Shown here piece by piece: positions 6,932-13,952 of a stretch of 13,952 bases of DNA; within the stretch, counting starts at the first letter, position 1, and every line of letters starts with the position of its first letter. Source of the stretch: NBML01 sp029939535 (lineage in GTDB: Bacteria > Desulfobacterota > Desulfobacteria > Desulfobacterales > Desulfobacteraceae); the NCBI GenBank assembly GCA_029939535.1, contig JAOZST010000095.1, forward strand, positions 1-13,952, read 5' to 3'. The notes beneath the pieces were generated by a model. The model worked only from the letters and a program-made list of their open reading frames with translations, was not told the DNA's origin and searched no databases. The position numbers and the translations under genes are program-made.

Positions 6932-7803
6932 TGATCCCCCCCCTTCAGGACAAGACTTAACTGCCATACGGCCCATTCCCTTGCCTGAACCATGATAACC
7001 CTTGATATGCCCCTGTATTCCAGCTCAAAGCCAAGCTTGATATAGCCGTCCCGGGCCTCGTTCCAGATTCCTACCTTTTGAATGGTCCCCTCCTGGTTCA
7101 GTAAAAGTTCAGGTTCCATAATCAGGTCGGAAATCATTTCCGGTGAAAGTTTAAAAACAGCATCAAAAAATTCAGCTGCAGAATAAATACGGCTGGAAAA
7201 GGACTCTATCTCATCAAGACTACCTTGTATGGGTGCATTCCTGGATTCAATTTCTAAAATAGTTTCTTTTTTTAAATCAATCTGGCGGATCACCCTGTTC
7301 CGGGGATCAATAAAATAAATTTTAATCTCCCCCATCAGACCTTCGCAAAAAATCCGATCTGCAATATTTGTATTCAAAAGCCAGACCACCTGGGACGGAT
7401 CAATGATCTGCCTGGCAGCCACAGGTGAAAGGGACAGATACAGGGCCTTAAACTGCTCCTTATCAAGGGTAACCCATTCCCCCGGCATCAGACTCTGGGC
7501 AAGATGGGAAAATGAGCTTGCCTGGTAAACATTTCTACGAGTGTCTTCCCTGCGGGTGATGATCTTATTAAGGGATTCGTGGGCATTGGAGGTCTGACGG
7601 CCGTCTTCCCACAGGGCTCCGGTTTCAGGCCTTACTGGATTTGTGGTCAATAAATAGGTGCCGACCAACTTTTCTCCCCAGTCAAACCTGAATTCCGATA
7701 CCACAAAGGCAATGGTAAGAATAAAAATGCAAAGGTTTAAAAAAGAAAAGGTCCGCCTGGTCCACTCAACAGCATCAGGGGGTTCATACCAGTTTTGAAT
7801 CAT
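6928..7803 (-). CDS. Single-pass membrane protein of unknown function (291 aa)
   Basis: I do not recognise the family. A short cytoplasmic N-terminus (MIQNWYEPPDAVEWTRR) precedes one membrane helix at about 19-38. The remaining ~250 residues are predicted to lie outside the cytoplasm. That part contains VWLLNTNIADRIF, an IKIYFIDPRNRVIRQIDL strand pair, and a C-terminal segment reading GYIKLGFELEYRGISRVIMVQAREW. There are no obvious catalytic motifs, and the only cysteines are one in the membrane helix and one near residue 154. It starts 6 nt after the zinc-ribbon gene and overlaps the penicillin-binding protein start by 4 nt, so the two are translated together. The context suggests a periplasmic accessory or regulator of that penicillin-binding protein, but this is inference from position alone. 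The start has only a weak AAAG site, probably helped by coupling. Confidence 0.75.
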   Translation of the reverse strand: MIQNWYEPPDAVEWTRRTFSFLNLCIFILTIAFVVSEFRFDWGEKLVGTYLLTTNPVRPETGALWEDGRQTSNAHESLNKIITRREDTRRNVYQASSFSHLAQSLMPGEWVTLDKEQFKALYLSLSPVAARQIIDPSQVVWLLNTNIADRIFCEGLMGEIKIYFIDPRNRVIRQIDLKKETILEIESRNAPIQGSLDEIESFSSRIYSAAEFFDAVFKLSPEMISDLIMEPELLLNQEGTIQKVGIWNEARDGYIKLGFELEYRGISRVIMVQAREWAVWQLSLVLKGGDQ

Positions 7804-7809
7804 AAATCT

Positions 7810-8445
7810 TTACGCCTTGCCAGCCGCCTTCATGGATTCATTGAAAACCGTATAAAAATTTTTATGGTCCAGTAAAATCCTTGATAGAATAGCATCCAGC
7901 TGGTCAAGTCCCTGGGTCCCTATAATATAATTAACGCTTGAATGCAGGGCTGCCATACTGTCCCCGGTGGAAAATTTTTCGCTGATCAATACAAAACATG
8001 ACCGCCTTCTCAGAGACATGTCCAGTTCATTCATCCGCTGGGACATGTTCTTGAATCCAAGATTCTGATCAAAGGATTCATCCACCAGAACAAGGGGATA
8101 AACATGATATTCCATTTTCACAAAGGCGTCTAGAATGTTGCCCGGTGTATCAGCTGTAAATCCTGCCCTTTCAACAGCTGCCAGGATTTTTGTTTTCCTC
8201 TCTGTGTCATCCATACATACCAGGGCCTGTCCAGGGACATTGTCAGATAAACCTGACATACCCGCGTCTTGCTTTCGGGACTTTCCTTTTTCCTTCGAAA
8301 TATTCCCGGATAAATTCAATTGGGACAAAAGAACCTGAACCTTTTCACTGCATTTTGGACATTTAAATGAGGAATCCTTGTCTCTGGGTATCCTGTGATC
8401 AGGAATATTCAATTTTGTTTTGCAATGGGGGCATGTTATATTCAT
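7810..8445 (-). CDS. Zinc-ribbon (MJ0042-type) protein with receiver-like domain
   Basis: The N-terminus is a four-cysteine zinc ribbon, CPHC (C5, C8) and CPKC (C29, C32), of the MJ0042 type. A polar linker (about 45-72) follows. From about 73 the sequence resembles a response-regulator receiver fold: ALVCMDDTERKTKILAAVERAGF, then LVLVDESF, then RRRSCFVLIS, with a helical end. The DD and VDE positions resemble the acidic pocket and phospho-acceptor strands. I cannot confirm a phospho-accepting Asp or the C-terminal Lys, so it may be a pseudo-receiver. The protein is cytoplasmic, with no membrane segment. The start lies 4 nt after the preceding ATPase stop. In myxobacteria, zinc-ribbon and pseudo-receiver proteins act in motility polarity, so a role in localising pilus motors is an attractive but unproven inference. 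Confidence 0.7.
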   Translation of the reverse strand: MNITCPHCKTKLNIPDHRIPRDKDSSFKCPKCSEKVQVLLSQLNLSGNISKEKGKSRKQDAGMSGLSDNVPGQALVCMDDTERKTKILAAVERAGFTADTPGNILDAFVKMEYHVYPLVLVDESFDQNLGFKNMSQRMNELDMSLRRRSCFVLISEKFSTGDSMAALHSSVNYIIGTQGLDQLDAILSRILLDHKNFYTVFNESMKAAGKA

Positions 8446-8449
8446 TTAG

Positions 8450-9616
8450 TTATTTTTCCCCTTTATATCCATGGTCAATCTCAAGAGAGTCAATATTTGT
8501 GGTTGACTCCCCCCTGGAGCTCTTTATGGCATCAAGCCCCCTTCCCACAATATCTTTTCTTGAAGCATAGGCCGATGCAGTGGCTTCATCTATTTTCCCC
8601 TCTTCATAAAGGGAAATGATAAACTCGTCAAAGGAGATCATCCCCTGGGCATGGCCTGACATTATGATATCGTTAAAGGTTTTCCCTTCAGACTCCCCGT
8701 TAAGGATGGAGTCTTTTACCCTTAAATTGCTGCCCATGATTTCAAAGGCTGCCACCCGGCCTCCACCAACCCTGGGCAGCAGTCGCTGGGCCACAACCCA
8801 CCTTACAGTATCTGCAAGGCGGATCCTGATCTGTTTTTCCTCTTCCGTGGAAAACATTCCCAGAACACGGTTGATGGTCTGGCCTGCGTCCACTGTATGG
8901 AGGGTAGACAAAACCAGGTGGCCGGTCTCGGCAGCAGTCAGCCCGATTTCAACGGTTTCCCTGTCCCTCATTTCACCCACCAGGATCACCTTGGGAGCCT
9001 GGCGCAGGGCAGCCCGCAATCCACTGGCAAAGGTATCAAAATCCATGCCAAGTTCCCTCTGGTTAAAGGTGGATTTTTTCTGGGAATGCTGGTATTCGAT
9101 GGGGTCTTCCAGGGTAATCACATGGACGGATTTGGTTTCATTGATTTTGTCCAAAAGGGCGGCAAGGGAAGTGGACTTACCAGAGCCCGTGGCTCCGGTG
9201 ACAAAAATGATACCGTTTTTCTCCTCTGCCATGGGCAAAAAACTTGAAGGCAGATTTAGTTCCTCTATGGTTGGAATTTTGGTTTCAAGTTTTCTCAGGA
9301 CAATGGAATATTTACCAGATCTTGAAAAAATATTCACCCGGAACCTGGCCTTGGTGCCAAGCTGATATGACAGGTCACAGGAACCCTCACGTAAAAGGGT
9401 CTCGGTCAGCTTCCGGTTATTATTAATTAAATTGAGTGCAAAAATTTCCGTTTGAAAAGGGGTCAAAATTACATAATCCGGGTCAATCCTGACCGAGACC
9501 AACTGACCTGAGCTCTCCACCTGAAGCGGCTTGCCCGGCGTCAGATTCAAATCCGAGACATTCTTGTGGGAGTCCAGCATTTTTGAAAGAATATGATCAA
9601 TCTGATGTTTTTTCAT
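8450..9616 (-). CDS. PilT/PilU-family type IV pilus retraction ATPase, second copy
   Basis: This is a hexameric cytoplasmic motor ATPase of the GspE/PilT superfamily that powers pilus disassembly or assists it. All core motifs are present, numbered from the ATG at 9614-9616 (388 aa): Walker A GATGSGKST (141-149), Asp box ITLEDPIEY (167-175), Walker B VILVGEMRD (210-218) and His box TGHLVLSTLHT (231-241). The PilT AIRNLIRE motif is replaced by NLRVKDSILNGESEGKTF, as in PilU-like and other accessory paralogues. The N-terminal PAS-like domain is more divergent than in its neighbour. A GGGGAA site supports this start; an in-frame ATG at 9628 adds four residues and cannot be excluded. It lies directly downstream of pilT and 4 nt upstream of the zinc-ribbon gene. 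It may be accessory to PilT rather than a sole motor. Confidence 0.85.
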   Translation of the reverse strand: MKKHQIDHILSKMLDSHKNVSDLNLTPGKPLQVESSGQLVSVRIDPDYVILTPFQTEIFALNLINNNRKLTETLLREGSCDLSYQLGTKARFRVNIFSRSGKYSIVLRKLETKIPTIEELNLPSSFLPMAEEKNGIIFVTGATGSGKSTSLAALLDKINETKSVHVITLEDPIEYQHSQKKSTFNQRELGMDFDTFASGLRAALRQAPKVILVGEMRDRETVEIGLTAAETGHLVLSTLHTVDAGQTINRVLGMFSTEEEKQIRIRLADTVRWVVAQRLLPRVGGGRVAAFEIMGSNLRVKDSILNGESEGKTFNDIIMSGHAQGMISFDEFIISLYEEGKIDEATASAYASRKDIVGRGLDAIKSSRGESTTNIDSLEIDHGYKGEK

Positions 9617-9655
9617 ACCATTCCCCATTACATGAATTAGGTTCCATAAAATGGA

Positions 9656-10738
9656 TCAGGCTTCTGTAAAATCCGCAGGAGGATGTTTTAAGAACGGCCT
9701 GAAAATACCCTTGTTATTGGCCTTGCCATAGGCCTCATCCGGACTGATCCAGCCTTTTTTATACAATTGCATAATAGCATCATCCAGCAATTGCATCCCA
9801 TATTGTTTTCCTGTCTGAATCATGGAAGGAATCTGGTGGGTTTTTGCCTCCCTGATCAGATTCCGAACCGCCGGTGTAGCTATGAGAATTTCCAGGGCTG
9901 CGCAACGACCCTTTTTATCAACCCGTTTGAACAATACCTGGGCAACAATCGCCCTGAGACCATCGGACAGGGTGGACCTGATCTGGGCCTGCTCTGTGGA
10001 AGGAAAGACCTCAATAATCCTGTCAACGGTTTTTGCCGCACTGGAGGTATGCAGGGTGCCAAATACCAGGTGGCCGGTGGATGCAGCTTCAATGGCAAGG
10101 GAAATGGTTTCAAGATCCCTGAGCTCTCCCACCAGTATGATGTCCGGATCTTCACGCAAAGCCCCCCGAAGAGCCGAGGAAAAAGTCTGGGTATGAAGTC
10201 CCACCTCCCTGTGATTCACGATACAATTGTGACTCTGGTGAACAAACTCGATTGGGTCTTCCACCGTAATGATATGATCTTTTCTGGTTTTATTGGCATG
10301 ATCAACAATGGCGGCAAGGGTGGTGGATTTACCCGATCCAGTGGGACCTGTTACCAGGACCAGTCCCCTGGGCAGATCAGCCAGTTTGGATATGACCGGT
10401 GGCAGACCCAGTTGATCTGCGGTCAGAATATTGGAAGGAATTTCACGGAAAACAGCGGAAATTCCGTTTTTCTGCATAAAATAATTGGCTCTGTACCTGG
10501 CCAGCCCGGGAATTTCATATCCAAAATCCACGTCCCCTGTTTCCTCAAATACCTTGATTTTTTCCTGGGAAGTGATTTCATAGAGAATTTTCCTGAGCTT
10601 ATCACTGGTCAATCGCTCATATTTGATCCGCTCAACATCGCCGTTAAGCCTTAATGCAGGCTGCTGACCCGAGGCAAGGTGAAGGTCGGATGCACCCTGG
10701 TCATGCATGAGTTTAAAAAAAGCATCGATCTCAGCCAT
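9656..10738 (-). CDS. pilT: Type IV pilus twitching motility ATPase PilT
   Basis: PilT is the hexameric motor that depolymerises the pilus at its base and so drives twitching. The 360 residues match the usual length. The N-terminal PAS-like domain shows GASDLHLASGQQPALRLNG. Core motifs follow: Walker A GPTGSGKST (131-139), Asp box ITVEDPIEF (157-165), Walker B IILVGELRD (200-208) and His box TGHLVFGTLHT (221-231). The C-terminal AVRNLIRE (290-297) is the PilT-specific retraction signature, intact apart from Val for Ile. The ATG at 10736-10738 has an AAAGG site about 7 nt upstream and lies 28 nt after the divIVA stop. No pilin, PilB, PilC or PilM-Q genes are in the window, so the pilus itself must be encoded elsewhere. 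Confidence 0.93.
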   Translation of the reverse strand: MAEIDAFFKLMHDQGASDLHLASGQQPALRLNGDVERIKYERLTSDKLRKILYEITSQEKIKVFEETGDVDFGYEIPGLARYRANYFMQKNGISAVFREIPSNILTADQLGLPPVISKLADLPRGLVLVTGPTGSGKSTTLAAIVDHANKTRKDHIITVEDPIEFVHQSHNCIVNHREVGLHTQTFSSALRGALREDPDIILVGELRDLETISLAIEAASTGHLVFGTLHTSSAAKTVDRIIEVFPSTEQAQIRSTLSDGLRAIVAQVLFKRVDKKGRCAALEILIATPAVRNLIREAKTHQIPSMIQTGKQYGMQLLDDAIMQLYKKGWISPDEAYGKANNKGIFRPFLKHPPADFTEA

Positions 10739-10766
10739 TTGGAAACCTTTTTATGGTTAATGAAAA

Positions 10767-11267
10767 TTAAGCCTGTTTAAAGAATCTCAGGGTAGAATCG
10801 GTTTCATCGGCCGCCTTATTCTCTTCCTTGGTCATTTCAAGCATTTTTGAATGGGATTCAAGCACTGCCGAGATCTGCATTTCCAACTGAATTCTCTGGC
10901 GTTTAAGTTCAATAATATCGCTATGAAGCTGGGAAAGCCTTTTATGGGCACGATTCAGTATTTTCTCCGCTTCCACTTCTGCATTGGCAATTATGACCTG
11001 GGATGTTTTTTTGGCATTTACTTTCATCTGATCCAATACCTTCTGGGACTGGATCATGGCATTCTTCATGGAATCTTCTCTTTTGCGATATCCCTGATTC
11101 TCAAGACCCAGACGATGTTTCTCTTGCTTCAGATATTCAATCCCCTGATCCTGGGACTCAATTTCCTTGGCAATTTCTTCAAGAAACCCATCCACTTCCT
11201 GAACATCGAATCCTCTGAATCTGGTAGTGAATTCCTTTTGTCTTACGACCAGTGGTGTTACCCCCAT
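10767..11267 (-). CDS. divIVA: DivIVA domain-containing protein
   Basis: DivIVA proteins are coiled-coil landmarks that bind curved membrane at poles and septa and recruit partners. The 166 residues begin with the conserved membrane-binding region, TPLVVRQKEFTTRFRGFDVQEVDGFLEE, in which KEF and RGFD..EVD..L are diagnostic. From about 35 to 150 there is a long, charged coiled coil rich in Glu, Gln and Lys. There is no membrane helix. A very strong AAAGGAGG site sits 7 nt before the ATG, the best ribosome site in the operon, suggesting high expression. It follows yggT by 21 nt, a pairing well known in Gram-positives and also seen in some Gram-negatives. The downstream pilT gene makes pilus motors possible recruits, which is inference. 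Confidence 0.9.
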   Translation of the reverse strand: MGVTPLVVRQKEFTTRFRGFDVQEVDGFLEEIAKEIESQDQGIEYLKQEKHRLGLENQGYRKREDSMKNAMIQSQKVLDQMKVNAKKTSQVIIANAEVEAEKILNRAHKRLSQLHSDIIELKRQRIQLEMQISAVLESHSKMLEMTKEENKAADETDSTLRFFKQA

Positions 11268-11288
11268 GGAAAAACCTCCTTTTATAGA

Positions 11289-11588
11289 TCAAATAATTGA
11301 ACGTGCCAGCCCGTGGAGGCTGTTCACAACAAATGTCTGAAGAAAAATGATCACTAAAATCACAATGATAGGAGATATATCAAGTCCACCGAAATTAACA
11401 GGCAGTCTTTTTCTAATCTGATAAAATACAGGCTCTGTTGCTGTATTGATAAATCTTACAATGGGGTTATATGGATCCGGGCTTACCCAGGAAAGCACAG
11501 CCCCCGCAACAATAATCCACATATAAATACTTAACGCGTAGTCCAATACCACGGCGATTGCTTCAAAAAAATTGGCCAGAATAAGCAT
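11289..11588 (-). CDS. YggT family membrane protein
   Basis: This small integral membrane protein of 99 residues has two hydrophobic segments (about 4-34 and 70-92). Between them is the family core, AVLSWVSPDPYNPIVRFI, followed by TEPVFYQIRKRLP and GGLDISPIIVILVIIFLQ. YggT/YlmG proteins are usually found next to division or cell-shape genes, and their biochemical role is not settled. Here it is the first gene of an eight-gene run and directly precedes divIVA, matching that association. An AAGGG site lies about 8 nt before the ATG at 11588. Length and composition are typical, and nothing looks damaged. Confidence 0.9.
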   Translation of the reverse strand: MLILANFFEAIAVVLDYALSIYMWIIVAGAVLSWVSPDPYNPIVRFINTATEPVFYQIRKRLPVNFGGLDISPIIVILVIIFLQTFVVNSLHGLARSII

Positions 11589-11655
11589 GAAAAAAACCCT
11601 TCTATTAAAAATTATCCAGTTCTACTGGTTTTGGTTACCCTGAAATGACCTGAAA

Positions 11656-11698
11656 AGTCAAGGTTTTTTGACTATTTAACACTGTTTTTGCCTATCAT
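11656..11698. promoter_or_regulatory. Candidate back-to-back -35 boxes
   Basis: AGTCAA (11656-11661), read leftward as TTGACT, and TTGACT (11668-11673), read rightward, form a perfect inverted pair around GGTTTT. The rightward box is followed by TATCAT after a long 19-bp spacer (11693-11698). The leftward box has only a poor -10 near 11632-11638. The layout suits divergent promoters with a shared operator, but both are imperfect. Confidence 0.25.
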
Positions 11699-11821
11699 AT
11701 ATCAGAATTTTTCATTAGTGCCCGATACACTGAATGTGGGACGGTTTCAGTCCTGGTTTATTGAATATTCATAGAGAATGGGTAAGTCTTTTTATTCATT
11801 ATAATGAAACATTTTCTCCAA

Positions 11822-11850
11822 TTGCAGAAGGTCGTATTATGTGATAAACT
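11822..11850 (+). promoter_or_regulatory. Alternative candidate promoter for the chemoreceptor gene
   Basis: TTGCAG (11822-11827), a 17-bp spacer and TAAACT (11845-11850) would start transcription about 35 nt before the ATG at 11892. Each box is only a moderate match. An AAAGGA ribosome site follows, 6-7 nt before the ATG. Confidence 0.25.
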
Positions 11851-11891
11851 ATTAAATTTATTCTAATCCTTATAAATTAAAGGAAACTAAA

Positions 11892-13547
11892 ATGCAGATT
11901 CGATACAAGTTAAGTCTGATAATTGCAGGACTTTCACTCATAATTTTATCCATGTTTTTAGTTACATGGTACACTACTTCATCACAGAAAGCAGACGGCC
12001 TTGTTATTAATCTTGCAGGACGTCAGCGAATGCTCTCCCAAAAAATGTCAAAAGAATTGTTTTTATCTATTGCAGCAACAGATAAAAAAGCAAGAAATAG
12101 TTTAGTTTCCAGTGCCCTTAATACAATACAGGTCTTTGATATCACTCTTTCAGCCTTGACTGATTCAGGTAAAGCCCCCTTGACTTTAAATCTGGAGGGC
12201 AATTATTCAACTTGCCCCAAAGCTGCTGAACCTGCCTATACTCAACTCAATAAAGTTAAAAATATTTGGAATGAATTTTCTTCAAACATAAACAATGCTC
12301 TTTCAGGGGGTAAAAATACTGATAAAAGTATAAATTATGTAAAAAATAAAAATATTGAGCTGTTAAAAGAAATGAACACTGCGGTTGTGATGCTTCAAAA
12401 ACTTTCTGAAAAAAAAATATCAAGACTGATTATCTTTCAGACTATTGGTTTGATAATTGGTATTATTCTTTTAGCAATAAGTATTTTGCAAATAATCGGC
12501 ATTGTTAAAAACCTTCTTCAATCTTCAGACACAGCCAAAAGTTTGCAGAAAGGAGATCTGACAAAACGATTTGATACGGCAGACAAGCCTAACAACAAAC
12601 TAGATGAACTGGACTTTTTAGGACACAATCTGAATACATTTACCCAATCCCTGCAAGGTAATATTAAAAACATTTTTCTGGAAGCAAAACATTTAAACAA
12701 TGCATCAACTGAAATGAATAAAGTAGCCGAAGAGCTTTCCAGAGAGACAAAAAATTCTGCTGAAAAAACAATACATGTTGCCAGTCATGCCGATACAATG
12801 AGTGAAGACATGAATACAGTAGCAGCAGCCATGGAAGAATTGAGTGCCAACACCCGGCAAATAGCAGAATCCACATCCAGGATGAGTGAGACAAGTAAAG
12901 ACATTGCACAGCATGCTGACAAAGCCAGCCATATATCTGATAAAGCAGTTAATCGGGTTGATTCTGCATCATCAAGGGTAGATGACCTTGGCAATGCTGC
13001 CCGCAAAATCGGTCATGTTTCTGAAACCATCACTGACATCTCTGAACAAACCAACCTTCTGGCATTAAATGCAACTATTGAAGCCGCAAGAGCAGGGGAA
13101 GCCGGAAAAGGGTTTGCCGTTGTTGCAAACGAAATAAAAAATCTCGCCAATCAAACATCAGAAGCCACAGAACAAATTAAGAAAAATATCAGCTGGATAC
13201 AAGAATCGACATCTTCCACAGTTGATGATATCAAAGAAATTTCCATGGTAATCAGTGAAGTTAATAACATTGTCAAAAACATTTCTATTTCTGTTGCTGA
13301 TCAGACCAATACCATATCGGAAATCGACACCAATGTTTCCCAGGGAGCTGAAGCGCTTCAGGAAGTCAGTTCCAATGTTGCCAATACATCTACAGGATCA
13401 TTTGAGATTGCTCAGGACATAAATGATGTGAGCAAATCCATTTCTCAGTTATCTTCTAATGCAAGCAGTATCGCAGGCAACTCTGAAAAACTTTCTCAGT
13501 TTGCAGCTAAACTTCATGAAATGGTGGATTATTTCACAATAAAATAA
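11892..13547 (+). CDS. Methyl-accepting chemotaxis protein with PilJ/NarX-type N-terminal sensor domain
   Basis: This inner-membrane chemoreceptor has 551 residues. TM1 spans about 7-27. The periplasmic part begins VINLAGRQRMLSQKMSKELFL (38-58), the hallmark of the type IV pili/NarX-like sensor (PilJ N-terminal) domain, of which one copy is visible. TM2 spans about 178-205, then a HAMP-like segment (about 207-260) and a long coiled-coil signalling domain. The hairpin tip, ISEQTNLLALNATIEAARAGEAGKGF, lies at 383-408, followed by AVVANEIKNLA, and is intact for CheA/CheW binding. I see no C-terminal CheR-docking pentapeptide; the protein ends HEMVDYFTIK. The ligand is unknown. Pilus control is possible because PilJ-type receptors feed Chp-like systems, but no che genes are nearby. 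An AAAGGA ribosome site supports the start. Confidence 0.9.
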   Translation: MQIRYKLSLIIAGLSLIILSMFLVTWYTTSSQKADGLVINLAGRQRMLSQKMSKELFLSIAATDKKARNSLVSSALNTIQVFDITLSALTDSGKAPLTLNLEGNYSTCPKAAEPAYTQLNKVKNIWNEFSSNINNALSGGKNTDKSINYVKNKNIELLKEMNTAVVMLQKLSEKKISRLIIFQTIGLIIGIILLAISILQIIGIVKNLLQSSDTAKSLQKGDLTKRFDTADKPNNKLDELDFLGHNLNTFTQSLQGNIKNIFLEAKHLNNASTEMNKVAEELSRETKNSAEKTIHVASHADTMSEDMNTVAAAMEELSANTRQIAESTSRMSETSKDIAQHADKASHISDKAVNRVDSASSRVDDLGNAARKIGHVSETITDISEQTNLLALNATIEAARAGEAGKGFAVVANEIKNLANQTSEATEQIKKNISWIQESTSSTVDDIKEISMVISEVNNIVKNISISVADQTNTISEIDTNVSQGAEALQEVSSNVANTSTGSFEIAQDINDVSKSISQLSSNASSIAGNSEKLSQFAAKLHEMVDYFTIK

Positions 13548-13550
13548 TTT

Positions 13551-13567
13551 AATTATGGATCATAATT
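13551..13567. terminator. Weak AT-rich hairpin after the chemoreceptor gene
   Basis: AATTATG and CATAATT form a perfect 7-bp stem around GAT just after the stop codon. The stem is AT-rich and has no strong T-run after it, so the next gene, 64 nt downstream, may be co-transcribed. Confidence 0.2.
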
Positions 13568-13611
13568 TAATGTATTGTTGTTAGTTATGATTGAATTTAC
13601 CGGGATATCAG

Positions 13612-13952
13612 ATGGCAAAAAAACCTAGTTATGAAGAATTAGAAAAAAGAATTCAAGAATTAGAACGGATAGAAATCAAGCATAAGCAGGCAGAAACAAG
13701 TTTGACTGAAAGAGAATCCCAATTACGCCAAATTATCGATCTGGTTCCTCATTTTATTTTTGCAAAAGATGAAACCGGTAAATTTGAAATTGTTAACAAA
13801 GCCACTGCAGAAGCTTTTGGAACAACTGTGGAAGACCTCACCGGTAGAAGGGATTCGGAGTTTGTTGCAACCGAGGAAGAGATGGAGCATTTCAGGTCAG
13901 ATGATCTTGAAGTGATAAAATCCGGAAAAACAAAATTTATCCCTGAAGAACC
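13612..13952 (+). CDS. PAS-domain signalling protein, N-terminal part (cut by window end)
   Basis: The frame opens at the ATG at 13612-13614 and stays open to the last base, giving about 113 residues. It begins MAKKPSYEELEKRIQELERIE, a short coiled coil common in Desulfobacterota sensor proteins. A PAS domain follows from about residue 35: QLRQIIDLVPHFIFAKDETGKFEIVNKATAEAFG and VEDLTGRRDSEF. No membrane segment has appeared, so this part is cytoplasmic. The output domain is beyond the window. A histidine kinase is most usual for this architecture, with a GGDEF protein as an alternative. The ribosome site is weak (CGGGA, about 8 nt upstream). The gene follows the chemoreceptor on the same strand after 64 nt and may share its transcript. 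Confidence 0.8.
   Translation, partial: MAKKPSYEELEKRIQELERIEIKHKQAETSLTERESQLRQIIDLVPHFIFAKDETGKFEIVNKATAEAFGTTVEDLTGRRDSEFVATEEEMEHFRSDDLEVIKSGKTKFIPEE

Larger units (their letters stand above)
11589..11891. other. Divergent intergenic region between the pilus/wall operon and the chemotaxis gene
   Basis: This 303-bp AT-rich region must hold the promoters for the leftward eight-gene operon and the rightward chemoreceptor. It contains a short palindrome, CCAGT-TCT-ACTGG (11616-11628), in the leader of yggT. It also has an inverted pair, AGTCAA (11656-11661) and TTGACT (11668-11673). I see no gene, tRNA or repeat array. Confidence 0.5.

Noticed and set aside
8616..9365. Long plus-strand open frame opposite the PilU-like gene
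   Set aside because: The opposite strand encodes intact ATPase motifs over the same bases. This frame is Ser/Arg-rich without known motifs.
9767..10654. Long plus-strand open frame opposite pilT (295 codons)
   Set aside because: It mirrors the conserved pilT sequence on the other strand, has no recognisable protein features, and is best seen as a shadow of the real gene.

Overview
The window looks like draft chromosomal DNA from a Gram-negative, type-IV-pilus-bearing bacterium. It is probably an anaerobic Desulfobacterota member of the Desulfobacterales type. The guess rests on several things: a YedF-type selenium/sulfur protein, a PilT/PilU-like pair in a YggT-DivIVA-penicillin-binding-protein operon, a MAKKPSYEELE-type PAS sensor start, and protein wording typical of that group. 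A run of exactly 100 N inside a short tandem repeat shows a scaffolded draft assembly.

Left edge (1-1225). This part is visibly AT-rich and decayed. On the minus strand, the N-terminal part of an AAA/SMC-like ATPase is joined, in a different frame, to an internal piece of a radical-SAM-like protein that runs off the window. The ATPase has a frameshifted start and a P-loop that has lost its glycines. The radical-SAM piece lacks its cluster cysteines. About 340 bp of AT-rich DNA without a gene follows.

Middle left (1226-3590). A tRNA-dihydrouridine synthase gene on the plus strand converges on a small gene of unknown function (98 aa). That small gene is divergent from yedF, and each of the two has a recognisable promoter in the roughly 200 bp between them. 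After yedF comes a 7-bp tandem repeat interrupted by the N gap.

Main operon (11588 down to 3591, minus strand). Eight genes are tightly packed, several with 4-nt start/stop overlaps: yggT, divIVA, pilT, a PilU-like second retraction ATPase, a zinc-ribbon protein with a receiver-like domain, a single-pass membrane protein of unknown function, a class A penicillin-binding protein and a membrane protein with a C-terminal SPOR domain. The gene content joins a polar/division landmark (DivIVA), pilus retraction motors and peptidoglycan synthesis/binding. I infer a polar module that coordinates pili with wall growth. This is the most interesting block in the window.

Right edge (11589-13952). A 303-bp divergent intergenic region precedes a methyl-accepting chemotaxis protein with a PilJ/NarX-type N-terminal sensor. 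After it comes the start of a coiled-coil/PAS signalling protein cut by the window end. Both are plausible inputs to motility, but no direct link to the pilus operon can be shown here.
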